Below, in pieces: positions 1 through 9,680 of a DNA stretch of 64,000 bases. Each line of letters opens with the position of its first letter. Within the stretch, counting starts at the first letter, position 1. The position numbers were made by a program, and so were the translations under genes. Under the pieces are notes generated by a model that did no database searches, was not told the DNA's origin, and saw only the letters and a list, made by a program, of their open reading frames with translations. Origin of the DNA: an uncultured Lachnospiraceae bacterium (GTDB lineage: Bacteria > Bacillota > Clostridia > Lachnospirales > Lachnospiraceae). The stretch is taken from positions 1 to 64,000 of the forward strand of contig CAJTVK010000004.1 in the NCBI GenBank assembly GCA_910579645.1, in the 5' to 3' direction.

Positions 1-285
1 GGCAGTTCCGCTGCTGCCGGCCACTAAAAAAACTCACGCACGGGCATCCGCCTCCCAACATAACATGCGGGCTGAACTGTTACCATCCTTTTGATATGTT
101 GCTGTATCGTTCAGGAATATGCTTGCAAAAGCTACTTATAGAGAGTATAATAAAAAACGATATTGTTTGTAAAAGAATGTAGTGGAAATTCACATGGATG
201 TCACAATCATCGGTTATAATCTTGGATGGTTTCATTTGGAAGAATATTGAGGAAAGCATATAGGATAAGAGGAGGACTATCACAA
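1..285. other. Upstream non-coding stretch with one interspersed repeat copy
   Basis: No convincing gene is seen here. The right part is AT-rich and probably carries the promoter of the foldase gene, but I cannot pick a clear -35/-10 pair. The ribosome binding site GAGGAGGA (about 269-276) precedes the ATG at 286. The stretch also carries a copy of the GGCTGAACTGTTA motif at 70-83 that recurs in the window. Confidence 0.5.
70..83 (+). repeat. Interspersed motif GGCTGAACTGTTA, copy 1
   Basis: The string GGCTGAACTGTTAC occurs here between genes. The same 13-base core is found at 12335-12347, at 16666-16679 and, inverted, at 29071-29083. All four copies are intergenic, which suggests a dispersed extragenic repeat, not coding conservation. 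Function unknown. Confidence 0.55.
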
Positions 286-1551
286 ATGGCAAAGAAGAAT
301 CAGCCGCAGACAGAAACGGTGCAGAAGGTGCAGACCAAATATGACCGTAAAATGGAGGCAAGGCGGAAACAGGAAGAAAAGGATAAAAGGGATGCCAAGG
401 TTATGCATATCGGCGTGACTGTGGTATGCGCGGTGGTTGTTGCGGCGATTGTAGGTTCTCTGGGAAAGACCATGTGGGATAAGAAGGTGGCAACGAAGGA
501 TGCTTATGTGACGGTTGGGGAACATGCGGTAACTAAAATGGAATTTGATTATTACTATCAGGCTGCTTTGAGCGGTTATTCCGCTATGCTGCCGTATATG
601 GGAGTGGATTTGACGGCGGATTTGTCAGAACAGCAGTATACGGAGAATCTGTCGTGGAAGGATTTTATTGACGGAATGGCTGTAGAGCAGATTAAGCAGA
701 CGAAAGCCATGCTGGACGATGCGGCAGCCAATCATTTTACTTATGATGTTTCCGAGGAATATGCCAATGCAGTAAGCAGCTTAAAGGCCGGTGCGGAGTC
801 GTCGGGGGTATCCGTGGCTGAACTTTACAGGACGGCTTACGGTAAGTATGCTACGGAAAAAAGTATGGAACGTATTTTGAAAGAAGATTTGCTGGCAGCG
901 GCTTATTATAATCATTTGATGGAACAAAATGCACCGCAGGAAGAAGAGATTAAAGAATATTATGAGCAGAATGTGCAGAGTTATGATAAGGTAGATTACA
1001 GAAGTTTTGTATTTTCTGCAGAGACGGAAGAAGAGGCATCGGAAGATGAGAAAGCAAAGGCTATGGCGGAAGCAAAGGAGAAAGCGGAGGCTATGGCGGA
1101 GGCGCGTAAAAACGGCGAAGAGTTTAAGGAACTTTGTATGGCAAATGCATCGGAGGAAGAGAAAGCAGCTTATGAGGATACGGAAGAGGATGCATCGCTT
1201 AGGGAAGGAGCCACTTATTCCGGGACTCCGTTTGCAATCAGCGACTGGCTGTATGAAGAGGGCAGGACAGAAGGAGAACTTACGGTTATAGAAGACACAT
1301 CCGGCAGCCGGTATTATGTGGTGGAATTTATTCGGAGATATTATGACGAAGCGGATGATGAAAATATCTCTAATACAATTGCAAGCCAGAGAACTTCGGA
1401 ATATGTAAATAATCTGGTGGCAGAATATGCGGTAGTGGATAATAAAGGGGAACTGAAATATCTGACGGTGGAAACAGAGGAAGAAGCTGCGGCAGATGAG
1501 ACAGAAGAAGAGACTGCTGCGGAAGAAGAGCCGTCCGAAGGGAATGAATGA
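286..1551 (+). CDS. Membrane-anchored PrsA/SurA-like peptidyl-prolyl isomerase or foldase
   Basis: A 421-residue protein. The N-terminus is charged and Lys/Glu-rich (about residues 1-45), followed by one membrane segment (about 46-66, ending in VVVAAIVGSLG), so the bulk is predicted to lie outside the cell. The outer part is helical and SurA-N/PrsA-like, with an acidic low-complexity tail rich in EEE and AAADE. No lipobox is present, unlike classical PrsA, so it would be anchored by its transmembrane helix. A parvulin active core is not obvious by eye, so catalytic isomerase activity is uncertain; a foldase or chaperone role for exported proteins is the safer reading. The start at 286 is chosen over the in-frame ATG at 226 because GAGGAGGA sits just upstream and the protein then begins MAKKNQ. 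Its stop overlaps the start of the sulfatase maturase by four bases, so the two are probably co-translated. Confidence 0.7.
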   Translation: MAKKNQPQTETVQKVQTKYDRKMEARRKQEEKDKRDAKVMHIGVTVVCAVVVAAIVGSLGKTMWDKKVATKDAYVTVGEHAVTKMEFDYYYQAALSGYSAMLPYMGVDLTADLSEQQYTENLSWKDFIDGMAVEQIKQTKAMLDDAAANHFTYDVSEEYANAVSSLKAGAESSGVSVAELYRTAYGKYATEKSMERILKEDLLAAAYYNHLMEQNAPQEEEIKEYYEQNVQSYDKVDYRSFVFSAETEEEASEDEKAKAMAEAKEKAEAMAEARKNGEEFKELCMANASEEEKAAYEDTEEDASLREGATYSGTPFAISDWLYEEGRTEGELTVIEDTSGSRYYVVEFIRRYYDEADDENISNTIASQRTSEYVNNLVAEYAVVDNKGELKYLTVETEEEAAADETEEETAAEEEPSEGNE

Positions 1552-2681
1552 GTTTAGGTAATATGCCAGAGATTAATATAATGATTAAACCGGCTTCCGG
1601 GCTGTGCAATATGCGGTGCAGCTATTGTTTTTATGCGGACGAGATGGGGAAACGCAATCAGCCCTCTTATGGAATTATGAGCGGGGAAACGTTGGAACAT
1701 GTGATTTCGGAAACCTTGGCTTTTGCGGAAAGACAGTGCACCATAGCTTTTCAGGGAGGGGAACCTACACTGGCAGGGCTGGATTTTTATAGGCAGTGCC
1801 TGGAATTGGAAAAGAAATATAATAAAAAAAATATAAGAATTTTTCACGCCTTGCAGACTAATGGTTATGCATTGGATAATGAGTGGTGTACGTTTTTGGC
1901 GGAACATAATTTTTTGGTAGGTTTGTCTGTGGACGGAATCAAGGCGGCACATGATGCATACCGCAGAGACAGTTTGGGGCAGGATACTTATTTCCGTATA
2001 TTGGAGACGGCTGACAGATTGGAACGGGCAGGAGCGGAGTTTAATGTCCTGACTGTGGTAAACGGAAAAACCGCACCGAAAATACGCCGGATTTATCAGC
2101 AGTATAAAAAATTGGGTTTTTCTTGGCAGCAGTATATAGCCTGTTTGGACCCGATCCGGGAAAAACAGGGGCAGCAGGAATATTCCCTGACTCCCCGGAT
2201 GTACGGGCAGTTTCTCATTGATTTGTTTGAACTTTGGGAATTGGATTTAAAGCAGGGAAAGCAGCCGTATATCCGGCAGTTTGAAAATTATGTCAGCATT
2301 CTTTTGGGGCAAATGCCGGAATCCTGTGAACAGCGGGGAGTATGCAGTTTTCAGAATGTGGTGGAAGCGGACGGGAGCGTATATCCTTGTGATTTTTATG
2401 TTTTGGACGGTTACTGTCTTGGTAATCTTAATCAGGACAGTTTTGAAGTGATAGAACGGAGAAGAAAAGAGAGCGGATTTGTGGAAAATTCCTTAAATCA
2501 TTCCGAAGCCTGCAGAAGCTGCAGATTTTTTGCGGTCTGCCGGGGAGGCTGCCGCAGACACCGGGAACAGCCGGGCACGGAGAAGGGAGAAAATTATTTC
2601 TGTGAATCTTTTCGGATGTTTTTTGAAGCCTGCCTGCCTCGGCTGCAGGAGATAGCGGCACGGATTAGGCAGGGGAGCTGA
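1548..2681 (+). CDS. Anaerobic sulfatase-maturating enzyme (radical SAM/SPASM)
   Basis: A 377-residue radical SAM enzyme. The SAM-cluster motif CNMRCSYC lies at residues 20-27 (CX3CX2C). The C-terminal SPASM region carries further cysteines (CEQRGVC, VYPCDFY, CRSCRFFAVCRGGC, YFCESF) that in this family bind two auxiliary 4Fe-4S clusters. Family members oxidise an active-site Cys or Ser of sulfatases to formylglycine without oxygen, in the cytoplasm. The window supplies a matching substrate: the sulfatase at 10932-12320 has a Cys-type CTPHR motif. The gene starts within the stop of the foldase gene (ATGA overlap). Length and motif order fit the family well. Related SPASM peptide-modifying enzymes are an alternative, but the residues after the first motif (YCFYADE) are typical of sulfatase maturases. 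Confidence 0.85.
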   Translation: MSLGNMPEINIMIKPASGLCNMRCSYCFYADEMGKRNQPSYGIMSGETLEHVISETLAFAERQCTIAFQGGEPTLAGLDFYRQCLELEKKYNKKNIRIFHALQTNGYALDNEWCTFLAEHNFLVGLSVDGIKAAHDAYRRDSLGQDTYFRILETADRLERAGAEFNVLTVVNGKTAPKIRRIYQQYKKLGFSWQQYIACLDPIREKQGQQEYSLTPRMYGQFLIDLFELWELDLKQGKQPYIRQFENYVSILLGQMPESCEQRGVCSFQNVVEADGSVYPCDFYVLDGYCLGNLNQDSFEVIERRRKESGFVENSLNHSEACRSCRFFAVCRGGCRRHREQPGTEKGENYFCESFRMFFEACLPRLQEIAARIRQGS

Positions 2682-2717
2682 CAGGGTGCATGGTGAGGCA
2701 TGCCTTGGAAATAGTGT

Positions 2718-4334
2718 TTATATATGTTTCATTTTACTGAGACATTCATAATTTTTTGGGGACATGCCGGTTACTTTCTTGAATACTTTGCTAAAATAGT
2801 AAGCATTTTCAAAGCCAAGCATGTCGGCTATTTCGTATATCAGATATTGTCCGGAATCAATCAATTCTTTGGCATGCCCGATTTTTACTTCGGCAATGTA
2901 ATCGGACACGGTCTGATTCATATAACGGCTGAAGGTGGAACTGAGGTGGCCGGAACTTATTTTCAGATGGTCCGCAATATCGGATAAAGTCAGTTTTTCT
3001 TTATAATGTTCATGTATGTAACGCTTTGCCATATAGACAAGTTTGTCGGAACGTTTTTCCTTTCTGTCCGAAAGCAGGGTGCACATTTTTTCGCAGAAGC
3101 TGTTAAGCCAGGCCAGGATATCATCCAGACTGCCAAGCTGAGCCAGCTGTTCCGCAATATCCATACTGTAAGGGAAGGTGCCGCTTTCGGATATTTCATT
3201 CTGCAGCAGGTCATGGAGGTAAGTGTAAATATTGATGCATGCACTGACTGCCTGTGTTTTTGCGGGCTTATATTGAGTAAACAGGTCAGAGAGCGCATGG
3301 AAAATTTCTTTTAATCCTTGGCTGTCATTTTCCAGTACGGCTGCAGACATGGATTTTTTCAGAAAATTGATATTGAATTCCCTTTCTGCAGGCAGGTGCA
3401 GTTTATGCTTTTGGTGATGATAAAAAACAATGTGCAGCGACGAGTCATAGTAGCAGCAGTTAAGGGCAGACTTGGCTTCGGCAAGGGCTTCCGGAAGCAG
3501 GGAAAGCTCTGCTTTTTTCCGGCTGATGCCAAACAGGGCGGTTAGGGCAAAATAGGTGCCAAGGGTTACATTGATTTTTGTGCAAAAGTCGGAAAGGGCT
3601 TTTTCGTTATCGCATTCCGGCTTTGGGGAAACGATAAGAAGCATGGTGTCCTTCTGGGGCATAAGTATGGTATGGCTTTGCAGATAGCGGGAGGCAATTC
3701 CCGAAATAACATCAAGAAGCTGACTGCTGATAAATGAAAAGTCGTAGGCTTCCGTCTGTCCGAAAAGAATTTGTTCCGGCTTCATTTGGAAAAGGATGAT
3801 ATATGCCGCCGGGTAACGGGCGGCAATTTCCGGGTTGACGGCGACTTCGTTCTCCGACGGTGACAGGAGCAGCTGGGAAAAGAAATTGCGTTCCAGCTGT
3901 TCTTGGCTGTCTTTCAGCAATAGATTGTACAGTATCCTATTGTTATGGCTTTCCAGTCTGGAACAGTATTCCTTCGCCTTGTCCAGTGCCTGCACTAATG
4001 CCTGCGGCTGTAAATCCAGTTTCACAAGATAGTCAATGGCTCCTAAATGCACAGCCTGTTTTGCAAGCTGGAAATCCTCCAGGTTGGTAAGGAAAATAAA
4101 AGCAAATTCACAGTTCTTTTCTTTGCAGGCCTGAATCAGTTCCAAGCCGTCCATAACAGGCATACGGATATCGGTTATGACGATATCCGGTTTGGTGTCC
4201 AGAATTAAGTCAATGGCAGCATGGCCGTTTGTTGCTCTGCCTACGATACAGCAGTCATGTTCTTCCCAGCAAATCAGCGATGCAATACCGGCAAGAATCA
4301 AAGGTTCATCATCAATCAGTATGATTCGGTACAT
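2718..4334 (-). CDS. YesN-type response regulator with AraC DNA-binding domain
   Basis: A 538-residue protein. The N-terminal receiver domain starts MYRIILIDDEP, with acidic residues at 9-10 and the phosphoacceptor Asp in VITDIRMPVMDG. A long middle region follows, and the C-terminus is an AraC-type double helix-turn-helix (about the last 100 residues, including IADHLKISSGHLSSTFSRYM and ENAYYFSKVFKKVTGMSP). It should bind DNA and switch on transport and hydrolase genes when phosphorylated by the neighbouring kinase. The start at 4334 is preferred over the upstream ATG at 4391 because GGAAGGAG lies 6-7 bases before it and the receiver domain begins there. The coding region overlaps the end of the kinase gene by about 23 bases. 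The divergent sugar importer is the obvious target. Confidence 0.9.
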   Translation of the reverse strand: MYRIILIDDEPLILAGIASLICWEEHDCCIVGRATNGHAAIDLILDTKPDIVITDIRMPVMDGLELIQACKEKNCEFAFIFLTNLEDFQLAKQAVHLGAIDYLVKLDLQPQALVQALDKAKEYCSRLESHNNRILYNLLLKDSQEQLERNFFSQLLLSPSENEVAVNPEIAARYPAAYIILFQMKPEQILFGQTEAYDFSFISSQLLDVISGIASRYLQSHTILMPQKDTMLLIVSPKPECDNEKALSDFCTKINVTLGTYFALTALFGISRKKAELSLLPEALAEAKSALNCCYYDSSLHIVFYHHQKHKLHLPAEREFNINFLKKSMSAAVLENDSQGLKEIFHALSDLFTQYKPAKTQAVSACINIYTYLHDLLQNEISESGTFPYSMDIAEQLAQLGSLDDILAWLNSFCEKMCTLLSDRKEKRSDKLVYMAKRYIHEHYKEKLTLSDIADHLKISSGHLSSTFSRYMNQTVSDYIAEVKIGHAKELIDSGQYLIYEIADMLGFENAYYFSKVFKKVTGMSPKNYECLSKMKHI

Positions 4335-6123
4335 AAGAAACTCCTTCCAAAAATTCCAACGGCAGCGATACGGTAACGCAAGTGAAAACACCGACTTGAC
4401 TTTCTATCTGAAGGCCGTATTTTTCTCCGTAAACCAGTTTAATTCTCCGGTCAACATTAGGAAGGCCGATGCCGCTCATATAGTGTTTGGTTACGCGGGA
4501 AGTGTCGGTGAGCATACGGGCGATATCCTCTTTGGAGATGCCGATGCCGTTGTCACGGATACTGATATACAGCACTTGATTTTCTTCATATATGTGAATT
4601 TGTATCAGTCCCGGCTTCCCGCTTGGTTCAATGCCGGAGAAAATACTGTTTTCGACCAAAGGCTGCAAAGTCAGCTTTATAATGCCGGCCTTGTACAAGG
4701 CCGGGTCGTCCACGCTGATTTCCACATCAAAAAGTTCAATGTAGCGGATTTTTTCTATTGTAACATAATTATCCAGAAAGTCCAGTTCCTGACGGATTGT
4801 TACCTTTTCGTTAAAGCCTTTTGCCATATTTTTCAGCAGGGAGGAAAGGGAGGAAACAATTTTCACAATGCCTGTATTGTGCTGCATGGTAGCAATCCAC
4901 TTAATGGAATCCAATGTATTATAGAGGAAATGAGGATTAATCTGTGCTTGGAGCATCTTGATTTCCAAATCCATTTTTTCCTGTTCGTCCCGGATTCGGT
5001 TTTCCATCAGGGCGGAAACATGAGAAGACATTTTATTTATCTGTTTTCCGATTCTTCCCAATTCATCATCGGATTCTATATCGGGATTCCTGCTGAAATT
5101 GCCCGAAGATATCACTTCCATATGTTCTATTAAGCGTGTAATCGGCCGGGTCAGATAACGGGTAAACAAAAGTGACAATATAAAGCCGATTGCGATGCTG
5201 GATAGGAAAACCAAGCTGATGGTGGCGCGTATACCCCGCGGATTCAGCGACATGTTTTTCATAGGAAGCACTTCGCAGAAAATCAGGCCGCTGACCGGCA
5301 GACGTTCCCAGGTGAGGATACAGTCCGTGCCGGATAACTGTGTGCGTAAACTGCCTTTCTGTTCCGGGAAAGCGGACAGGAGAGACTCTATCTCCTTTAA
5401 CGGAAAGAAATCCATATTCATGCTGCTGACAGCGGAAAAGTCATCCGTCATGATAAGAACGGATTTATCCTGCGGTAAAAGCGCCAAGGCATCCTGAAAC
5501 AGTTTCGGAGAAATCGTCAGGCAGACCCAGGCATCCTCGGGAGATTTCATCCTGGAATACTGGAGAGGACGAATCAGGGGAAGCAGCTGTGGATTGGTTT
5601 GGGCGTTCAATGTAAAGGGATTGTCCTTCAGCGTCAATGTATATTCCTGCATATCCTTGTTCAGCAGTTCTTCAAACCATGGGGCAGCCATAATGCGATG
5701 GGCATCGTTATAATTGCCGTAAGAGGTTCCGGCTTGGATAAAATGGGAGCCTTTCTCAAAAACAGTGATTTTATATATGTATTGGTTATATCCGGAAATT
5801 GCGCAGAGGTCTTTCAGCACGTCGGAAGCGTAAATTTCGGATTTTTTATCGGAGCGGCTGTCGCTGCCGGAAAGAATGGAGGCAAGGAACAGAGATTTTC
5901 TTCCGGCGCAGTTCTGGACGATGTTAATCATTTCGTCACAGGCAATTTCAAGCCGGGCGGAAAGGGAATGCAGCCGGTTGGCAGAACTGACGGTTTCATT
6001 GGAAATGACATCTTTTCTATAGGAAGAATAGGTATATATGCTGATAATGAATGCAATACAGATAATCATAAGCAGGTTGTATAAAATCATTCGCTGACGG
6101 AAAGTTTTAGGGTGTCTTTTCAT
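4312..6123 (-). CDS. YesM-type sensor histidine kinase
   Basis: A 603-residue membrane kinase. An N-terminal membrane helix (about 12-32) is followed by a large extracytoplasmic sensor region, a second helix (about 300-322, AISLVFLSSIAIGFILSLLF), a HAMP segment (RPITRLIEHMEVISSGNFSR), and a His-kinase domain with the phosphoacceptor in INPHFLYNTLDSIKW. The C-terminal ATPase motifs (LQPLVENSI, DNGIGI, GIGLPNVDRRI) are typical of the LytS/YesM family. It probably senses a sugar or a loaded binding protein outside the cell. Its end overlaps the response regulator start, so the two form one operon. The start ATG at 6123 has GAAAGGAAC upstream. Confidence 0.9.
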   Translation of the reverse strand: MKRHPKTFRQRMILYNLLMIICIAFIISIYTYSSYRKDVISNETVSSANRLHSLSARLEIACDEMINIVQNCAGRKSLFLASILSGSDSRSDKKSEIYASDVLKDLCAISGYNQYIYKITVFEKGSHFIQAGTSYGNYNDAHRIMAAPWFEELLNKDMQEYTLTLKDNPFTLNAQTNPQLLPLIRPLQYSRMKSPEDAWVCLTISPKLFQDALALLPQDKSVLIMTDDFSAVSSMNMDFFPLKEIESLLSAFPEQKGSLRTQLSGTDCILTWERLPVSGLIFCEVLPMKNMSLNPRGIRATISLVFLSSIAIGFILSLLFTRYLTRPITRLIEHMEVISSGNFSRNPDIESDDELGRIGKQINKMSSHVSALMENRIRDEQEKMDLEIKMLQAQINPHFLYNTLDSIKWIATMQHNTGIVKIVSSLSSLLKNMAKGFNEKVTIRQELDFLDNYVTIEKIRYIELFDVEISVDDPALYKAGIIKLTLQPLVENSIFSGIEPSGKPGLIQIHIYEENQVLYISIRDNGIGISKEDIARMLTDTSRVTKHYMSGIGLPNVDRRIKLVYGEKYGLQIESQVGVFTCVTVSLPLEFLEGVSYVPNHTD

Positions 6124-6402
6124 TGGTCTGTTCCTTTCATACTTACTTTAAGCTATGATACATAAAAATAAGGATACTTACAATTGAATTTATGCATGAT
6201 ATACAAAAAGTAATATAATATGAAAAAAGTATATCTTTTTTCGGATAAAATCGCAAAGACTAAAAATAGGAAATCACAATCCGAAAATTGTTAATTCAGA
6301 AAGGGAAGGGAAATTTGTTAAACTGAATATAGAAAAAATACTTGAGATTTATAAAATACATATGTCTCAGGAAAATCGGAAATCAAGAAGGAGGAAATTA
6401 TC
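6124..6402. promoter_or_regulatory. Divergent control region between sensor kinase and sugar importer
   Basis: This AT-rich stretch separates two divergent operons. It contains paired TTGTTAA segments (near 6289 and 6317) and the partly inverted strings ATTCAG/CTGAAT, which could be regulator half-sites. The ribosome binding site for the importer is AAGGAGGAAA just before 6403. I cannot fix the promoters by eye. Confidence 0.4.
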
Positions 6403-7776
6403 ATGAGAAAGAAACAGTTGGCTGCAATGCTGATGGCCGGAATAGTGACTTGCGGTGCATTGGCGGCTTGCGGCAGTAAACCGGCAGAGAATCAGGGAGC
6501 GGCACAGAGTACGGATTCGGGATCCGAGAAAAGTGCGGGAACAAGTGAAGAAAGCAGCACGGAAGGAGAACAGGAAGCTTCCGGGGAAAAGCAGGTACTT
6601 TCGGTGACCACTTGGGATAATGAATCCACTCCTCAGTTTCAGGCAGTGATAGATGCCTATGAGGAAAAGAATGCAAATGTAGAGATTAAGATTATTGATA
6701 CATCGGCGGATGAATATAACAATTCTCTGGGAATCAGCCTTTCGGCGGCGCAGGCCGATCCGGATGTTATCTGGGTGAAGGATATGGGTTCCATGCTCCA
6801 GATGGTGGATAAAGAGCAGCTTCTTGCCTTGGATGATTATATTGCAAAAGATAACTTGGATTTGTCGGTTTATAAAGGGGCAGCAGAGCAGCTGATGTAT
6901 AACGGGAAATCTTATTCTCTTCCATATAGGAATGATTGGTATGTACTTTATTATAATAAGGATTTGTTTGATGCGGCAAATGTTCCTTATCCTTCAAATG
7001 ACATGACTTGGGAAGAGTATTATGAATTGGCTGCAAAGATGACCAGCGGTGAAGGAAGTGAAAAAGTATATGGTTCCCATAACCATACTTGGCAGGCATT
7101 GGTGACAAACTGGGCGGTACAGGACGGGAAAAATACGGTTGTGGAAAAAGACTATAGTTTTATGAAGTCTTGGTATGAGGATGCCCTTGCACTTCAGGAT
7201 AACGGTTATATTCAGGATTATTCTACCTTGAAGACGGCAAATATCCATTATTCTTCCGTATTTAAAAATCAGCAGTGTGCAATGATGCCTATGGGAACTT
7301 GGTTTATTGCTACCATGATGCAGTCTCAGGAAGAAGGCGAAACGAATTTTAACTGGGGTGTTGCCACGCTTCCTCATCCCAAGGATACGGAAGCAGGATA
7401 TACGGTAGGTGCGCTTACACCCATTGCAATCAGTGCATTTACGGATCAGGCAGATTTGGCATGGGATTTCGTAAAATTCGCATCTTCCGAAGAAGCAGCG
7501 GAAATTTTGGCAAAACAGGGTGTATTCACGGGTATCCCTTCCGATTCTGCCCTTCAGACTATCGCATCTGCGGAACGTTTTCCGGAGGGAGAGAGCAATG
7601 TGGAAGCATTGAGTTATACACATTATTCCTTTGACCGTCCATTAGACCCTCAGATTGAAGAAATCAGAACGGTATTGGACGAAGTGCATGAGATGATTAT
7701 GATTCATTCTTATTCGGTGGATGAAGGGATTGCGGAACTGACAGAAAGAGTTGCAGAGATAAAGGGCTGGGAATAA
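6403..7776 (+). CDS. ABC sugar transporter, solute-binding lipoprotein
   Basis: A 457-residue family 1 extracellular solute-binding protein. The signal peptide ends in the lipobox LAAC (Cys 23), followed by a Ser/Glu-rich linker (to about residue 62). The mature part starts QVLSVTTWDNESTPQFQAVI, as in oligosaccharide-binding proteins. It would sit lipid-anchored on the outer membrane face and pass sugar to the two permeases downstream. No ATPase gene is in the cluster; such importers commonly share an MsmX-type ATPase encoded elsewhere. The nearby GH88 and sulfatase suggest uronic-acid-containing or sulfated oligosaccharides as ligand, but specificity cannot be read from sequence. Confidence 0.9.
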   Translation: MRKKQLAAMLMAGIVTCGALAACGSKPAENQGAAQSTDSGSEKSAGTSEESSTEGEQEASGEKQVLSVTTWDNESTPQFQAVIDAYEEKNANVEIKIIDTSADEYNNSLGISLSAAQADPDVIWVKDMGSMLQMVDKEQLLALDDYIAKDNLDLSVYKGAAEQLMYNGKSYSLPYRNDWYVLYYNKDLFDAANVPYPSNDMTWEEYYELAAKMTSGEGSEKVYGSHNHTWQALVTNWAVQDGKNTVVEKDYSFMKSWYEDALALQDNGYIQDYSTLKTANIHYSSVFKNQQCAMMPMGTWFIATMMQSQEEGETNFNWGVATLPHPKDTEAGYTVGALTPIAISAFTDQADLAWDFVKFASSEEAAEILAKQGVFTGIPSDSALQTIASAERFPEGESNVEALSYTHYSFDRPLDPQIEEIRTVLDEVHEMIMIHSYSVDEGIAELTERVAEIKGWE

Positions 7777-7788
7777 CCAGCCCCTTTT
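7764..7788 (+). terminator. Hairpin at the stop of the binding-protein gene (attenuator)
   Basis: GGGCTGG (7764-7770) pairs with CCAGCCC (7777-7783), and TTTT follows at 7785-7788. The stop codon TAA at 7774-7776 lies in the loop. A partial terminator here would let the binding protein be made in excess over the permeases, or would protect the 3' end of its message. Confidence 0.65.
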
Positions 7789-7815
7789 AAAAGACAGAAT
7801 CCAAGGAGGATGCGT

Positions 7816-8733
7816 ATGGAAAGTGGCAAGAAAAGTTTTCTGACTTCCGGCCAGAAAAGAAAAATCCGCAATAATATGACAGGGTATGCATTTATCCTTC
7901 CAAACTTAATCGGATATACCGTATTTGTATTTATACCTGTTGTTTTCTCTTTTATTTTGAGTGTAATGAGCTGGGACGGTTCACAGAGGCCCATGCAGTT
8001 TGTCGGATTGGATAACTTCACCGATATTTTCGGGGATAGGATATTCCGGGGGGCATTGCAGCATACAATCAGTTATGCTTTGATGACTGTTCTTCCTACG
8101 TTGGTACTGGCACTTCTGCTTGCGGTGCTGCTGAACAGTAAATTAAGAGGCGTGGCTATTTTCCGGACAGCATTTTATTTTCCTTACATAGCGTCTATTG
8201 TTGCGGTGGGAGCCGTATGGAATATGCTGTTTCAGCCGGATATGGGGCCGATTAATGAAATACTGCGGTTTCTCGGCATGCAGAATCCCCCCAGATGGGT
8301 AGTAGATAAGAACTGGGCAATGGTGTCCGTCTCCATTGTCAGCATATGGAAATACATGGGTTATTATATGATTGTTTATCTGGCGGCCTTGCAGGGCATA
8401 TCCAATTCGCTGTATGAAGCAGCCAGCATTGACGGAGCAAAAGGATGGCAGAAGCTTTGGTATATTACGATACCTATGCTGACGCCGACAACCTTCTTCG
8501 TGCTCATTATGCTGACCATTCAGTGCTTTAAAGTATTTGACTTGGTATATGTAATGACAGGGGGCGGACCGGGGAATGCCACTAAGACACTTGTGAATTA
8601 TATTTATGAGAAAGCCTTTACCAGCTGGGAATTCGGTCCGGCCAGCGCAGCGGCCATTATACTGTTTGCCATTGTATTGGTGATTACCTTGATACAGTTT
8701 AGGGGAGAGAAAAAATGGTCTAAGGATTTATAA
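7816..8733 (+). CDS. ABC sugar transporter permease (UgpA/LplB type)
   Basis: A 305-residue integral membrane protein with about six helices, starting after a basic N-terminus (ESGKKSFLTSGQKRK). The permease signature that docks the ATPase is visible as EAASIDGAKGWQKLWYITIP. The C-terminal portion has FDLVYVMTGGGPGNAT, typical of the first permease subunit. The ATG at 7816 is preferred over 7810 because the AAGGAGG at 7803-7809 needs spacing; 7810 directly abuts it. It pairs with the next permease to form the channel. Confidence 0.9.
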   Translation: MESGKKSFLTSGQKRKIRNNMTGYAFILPNLIGYTVFVFIPVVFSFILSVMSWDGSQRPMQFVGLDNFTDIFGDRIFRGALQHTISYALMTVLPTLVLALLLAVLLNSKLRGVAIFRTAFYFPYIASIVAVGAVWNMLFQPDMGPINEILRFLGMQNPPRWVVDKNWAMVSVSIVSIWKYMGYYMIVYLAALQGISNSLYEAASIDGAKGWQKLWYITIPMLTPTTFFVLIMLTIQCFKVFDLVYVMTGGGPGNATKTLVNYIYEKAFTSWEFGPASAAAIILFAIVLVITLIQFRGEKKWSKDL

Positions 8734-8782
8734 GAGAACTCCGGTTAAGGAATGGAAGCAGATTAAATTAGGAGGAGAACGG

Positions 8783-9610
8783 ATGCGTACAAAGAGGAAA
8801 GCAGTTAAAATAATTTTATATGTTCTTCTGATTTGCCTGGCGGTGATTATGCTGGTTCCGTTTTACTGGATGGTTATTTCGTCTTTGAAGCTGAACAAAG
8901 ATGTATTTTCCATACCGATGAAATGGTGGCCGGAAACTCTCCACCCGGAAAACTACAGTGTGATATGGAAGAAACTACCGTTAGTTACTTTCTTTTTAAA
9001 TACCCTTAAGCTGACAGTGTGTACGACAGTGATTCAGTTATGTACAAGCTGTTTTGCGGCATATGGGTTTACAAAGTGCAGGTTTAAGGGACGGGATACT
9101 ATTTTTTTAATGTATGTCACTACAATAGCGGTTCCTTGGCAGGTATATATGGTACCGCAGTTTATCTTGGTTTCCAAGATGGGGCTGAATGACAGTCATA
9201 TCGGATTGATTCTTATGCAGGCATTCTCGGCATTCGGTGTATTTCTGATCAGACAGTTTTATATAAGTATTCCGGATGAATTATGTGAGGCCGCGAGAAT
9301 TGACGGGCTGAATGAATTCGGCATATTTCGGAAAATCGTTTTTCCGTTGGGCAAGCCGGCTATGGCGACTTTGACAATTTTTACTTTCACCAATGTATGG
9401 AACGATTTCATGGGACCTTTGATTTATCTGAAGACAAAGGAATTAAAGACAGTACAGCTTGGTATCCGTATGTTTATCTCACAGTATGGAGCCGATTATG
9501 CATGGATCATGGCTGCATCCGTATGTTCCCTGATTCCGATTGTTATCGTATTTTTAAGCTGTCAGCGTTTCTTTGTGGAAGGTGTGGCAGCCAGCGGAAT
9601 AAAAGGGTGA
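8783..9610 (+). CDS. ABC sugar transporter permease (UgpE/MalG type)
   Basis: A 275-residue membrane protein with about six helices. The ATPase-docking loop reads EAARIDGLNEFGIFRKIVFP, and the end (FFVEGVAASGIKG) is the usual C-terminus of this subunit. AGGAGGAG lies just before the ATG. It follows the first permease by about 50 bases and completes the importer. No ATP-binding subunit is encoded nearby. Confidence 0.9.
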   Translation: MRTKRKAVKIILYVLLICLAVIMLVPFYWMVISSLKLNKDVFSIPMKWWPETLHPENYSVIWKKLPLVTFFLNTLKLTVCTTVIQLCTSCFAAYGFTKCRFKGRDTIFLMYVTTIAVPWQVYMVPQFILVSKMGLNDSHIGLILMQAFSAFGVFLIRQFYISIPDELCEAARIDGLNEFGIFRKIVFPLGKPAMATLTIFTFTNVWNDFMGPLIYLKTKELKTVQLGIRMFISQYGADYAWIMAASVCSLIPIVIVFLSCQRFFVEGVAASGIKG

Positions 9611-9680
9611 AACGTTGCCGGGAATAAAGGGATGTTCAGTATTCGTTAATGAGGAAAAATGAAAAAGAGGTAGGATAGCT

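Noticed and set aside
4177..5133. Plus-strand open frame of 318 residues
   Set aside because: It lies opposite the sensor kinase and regulator, whose domains are clear.
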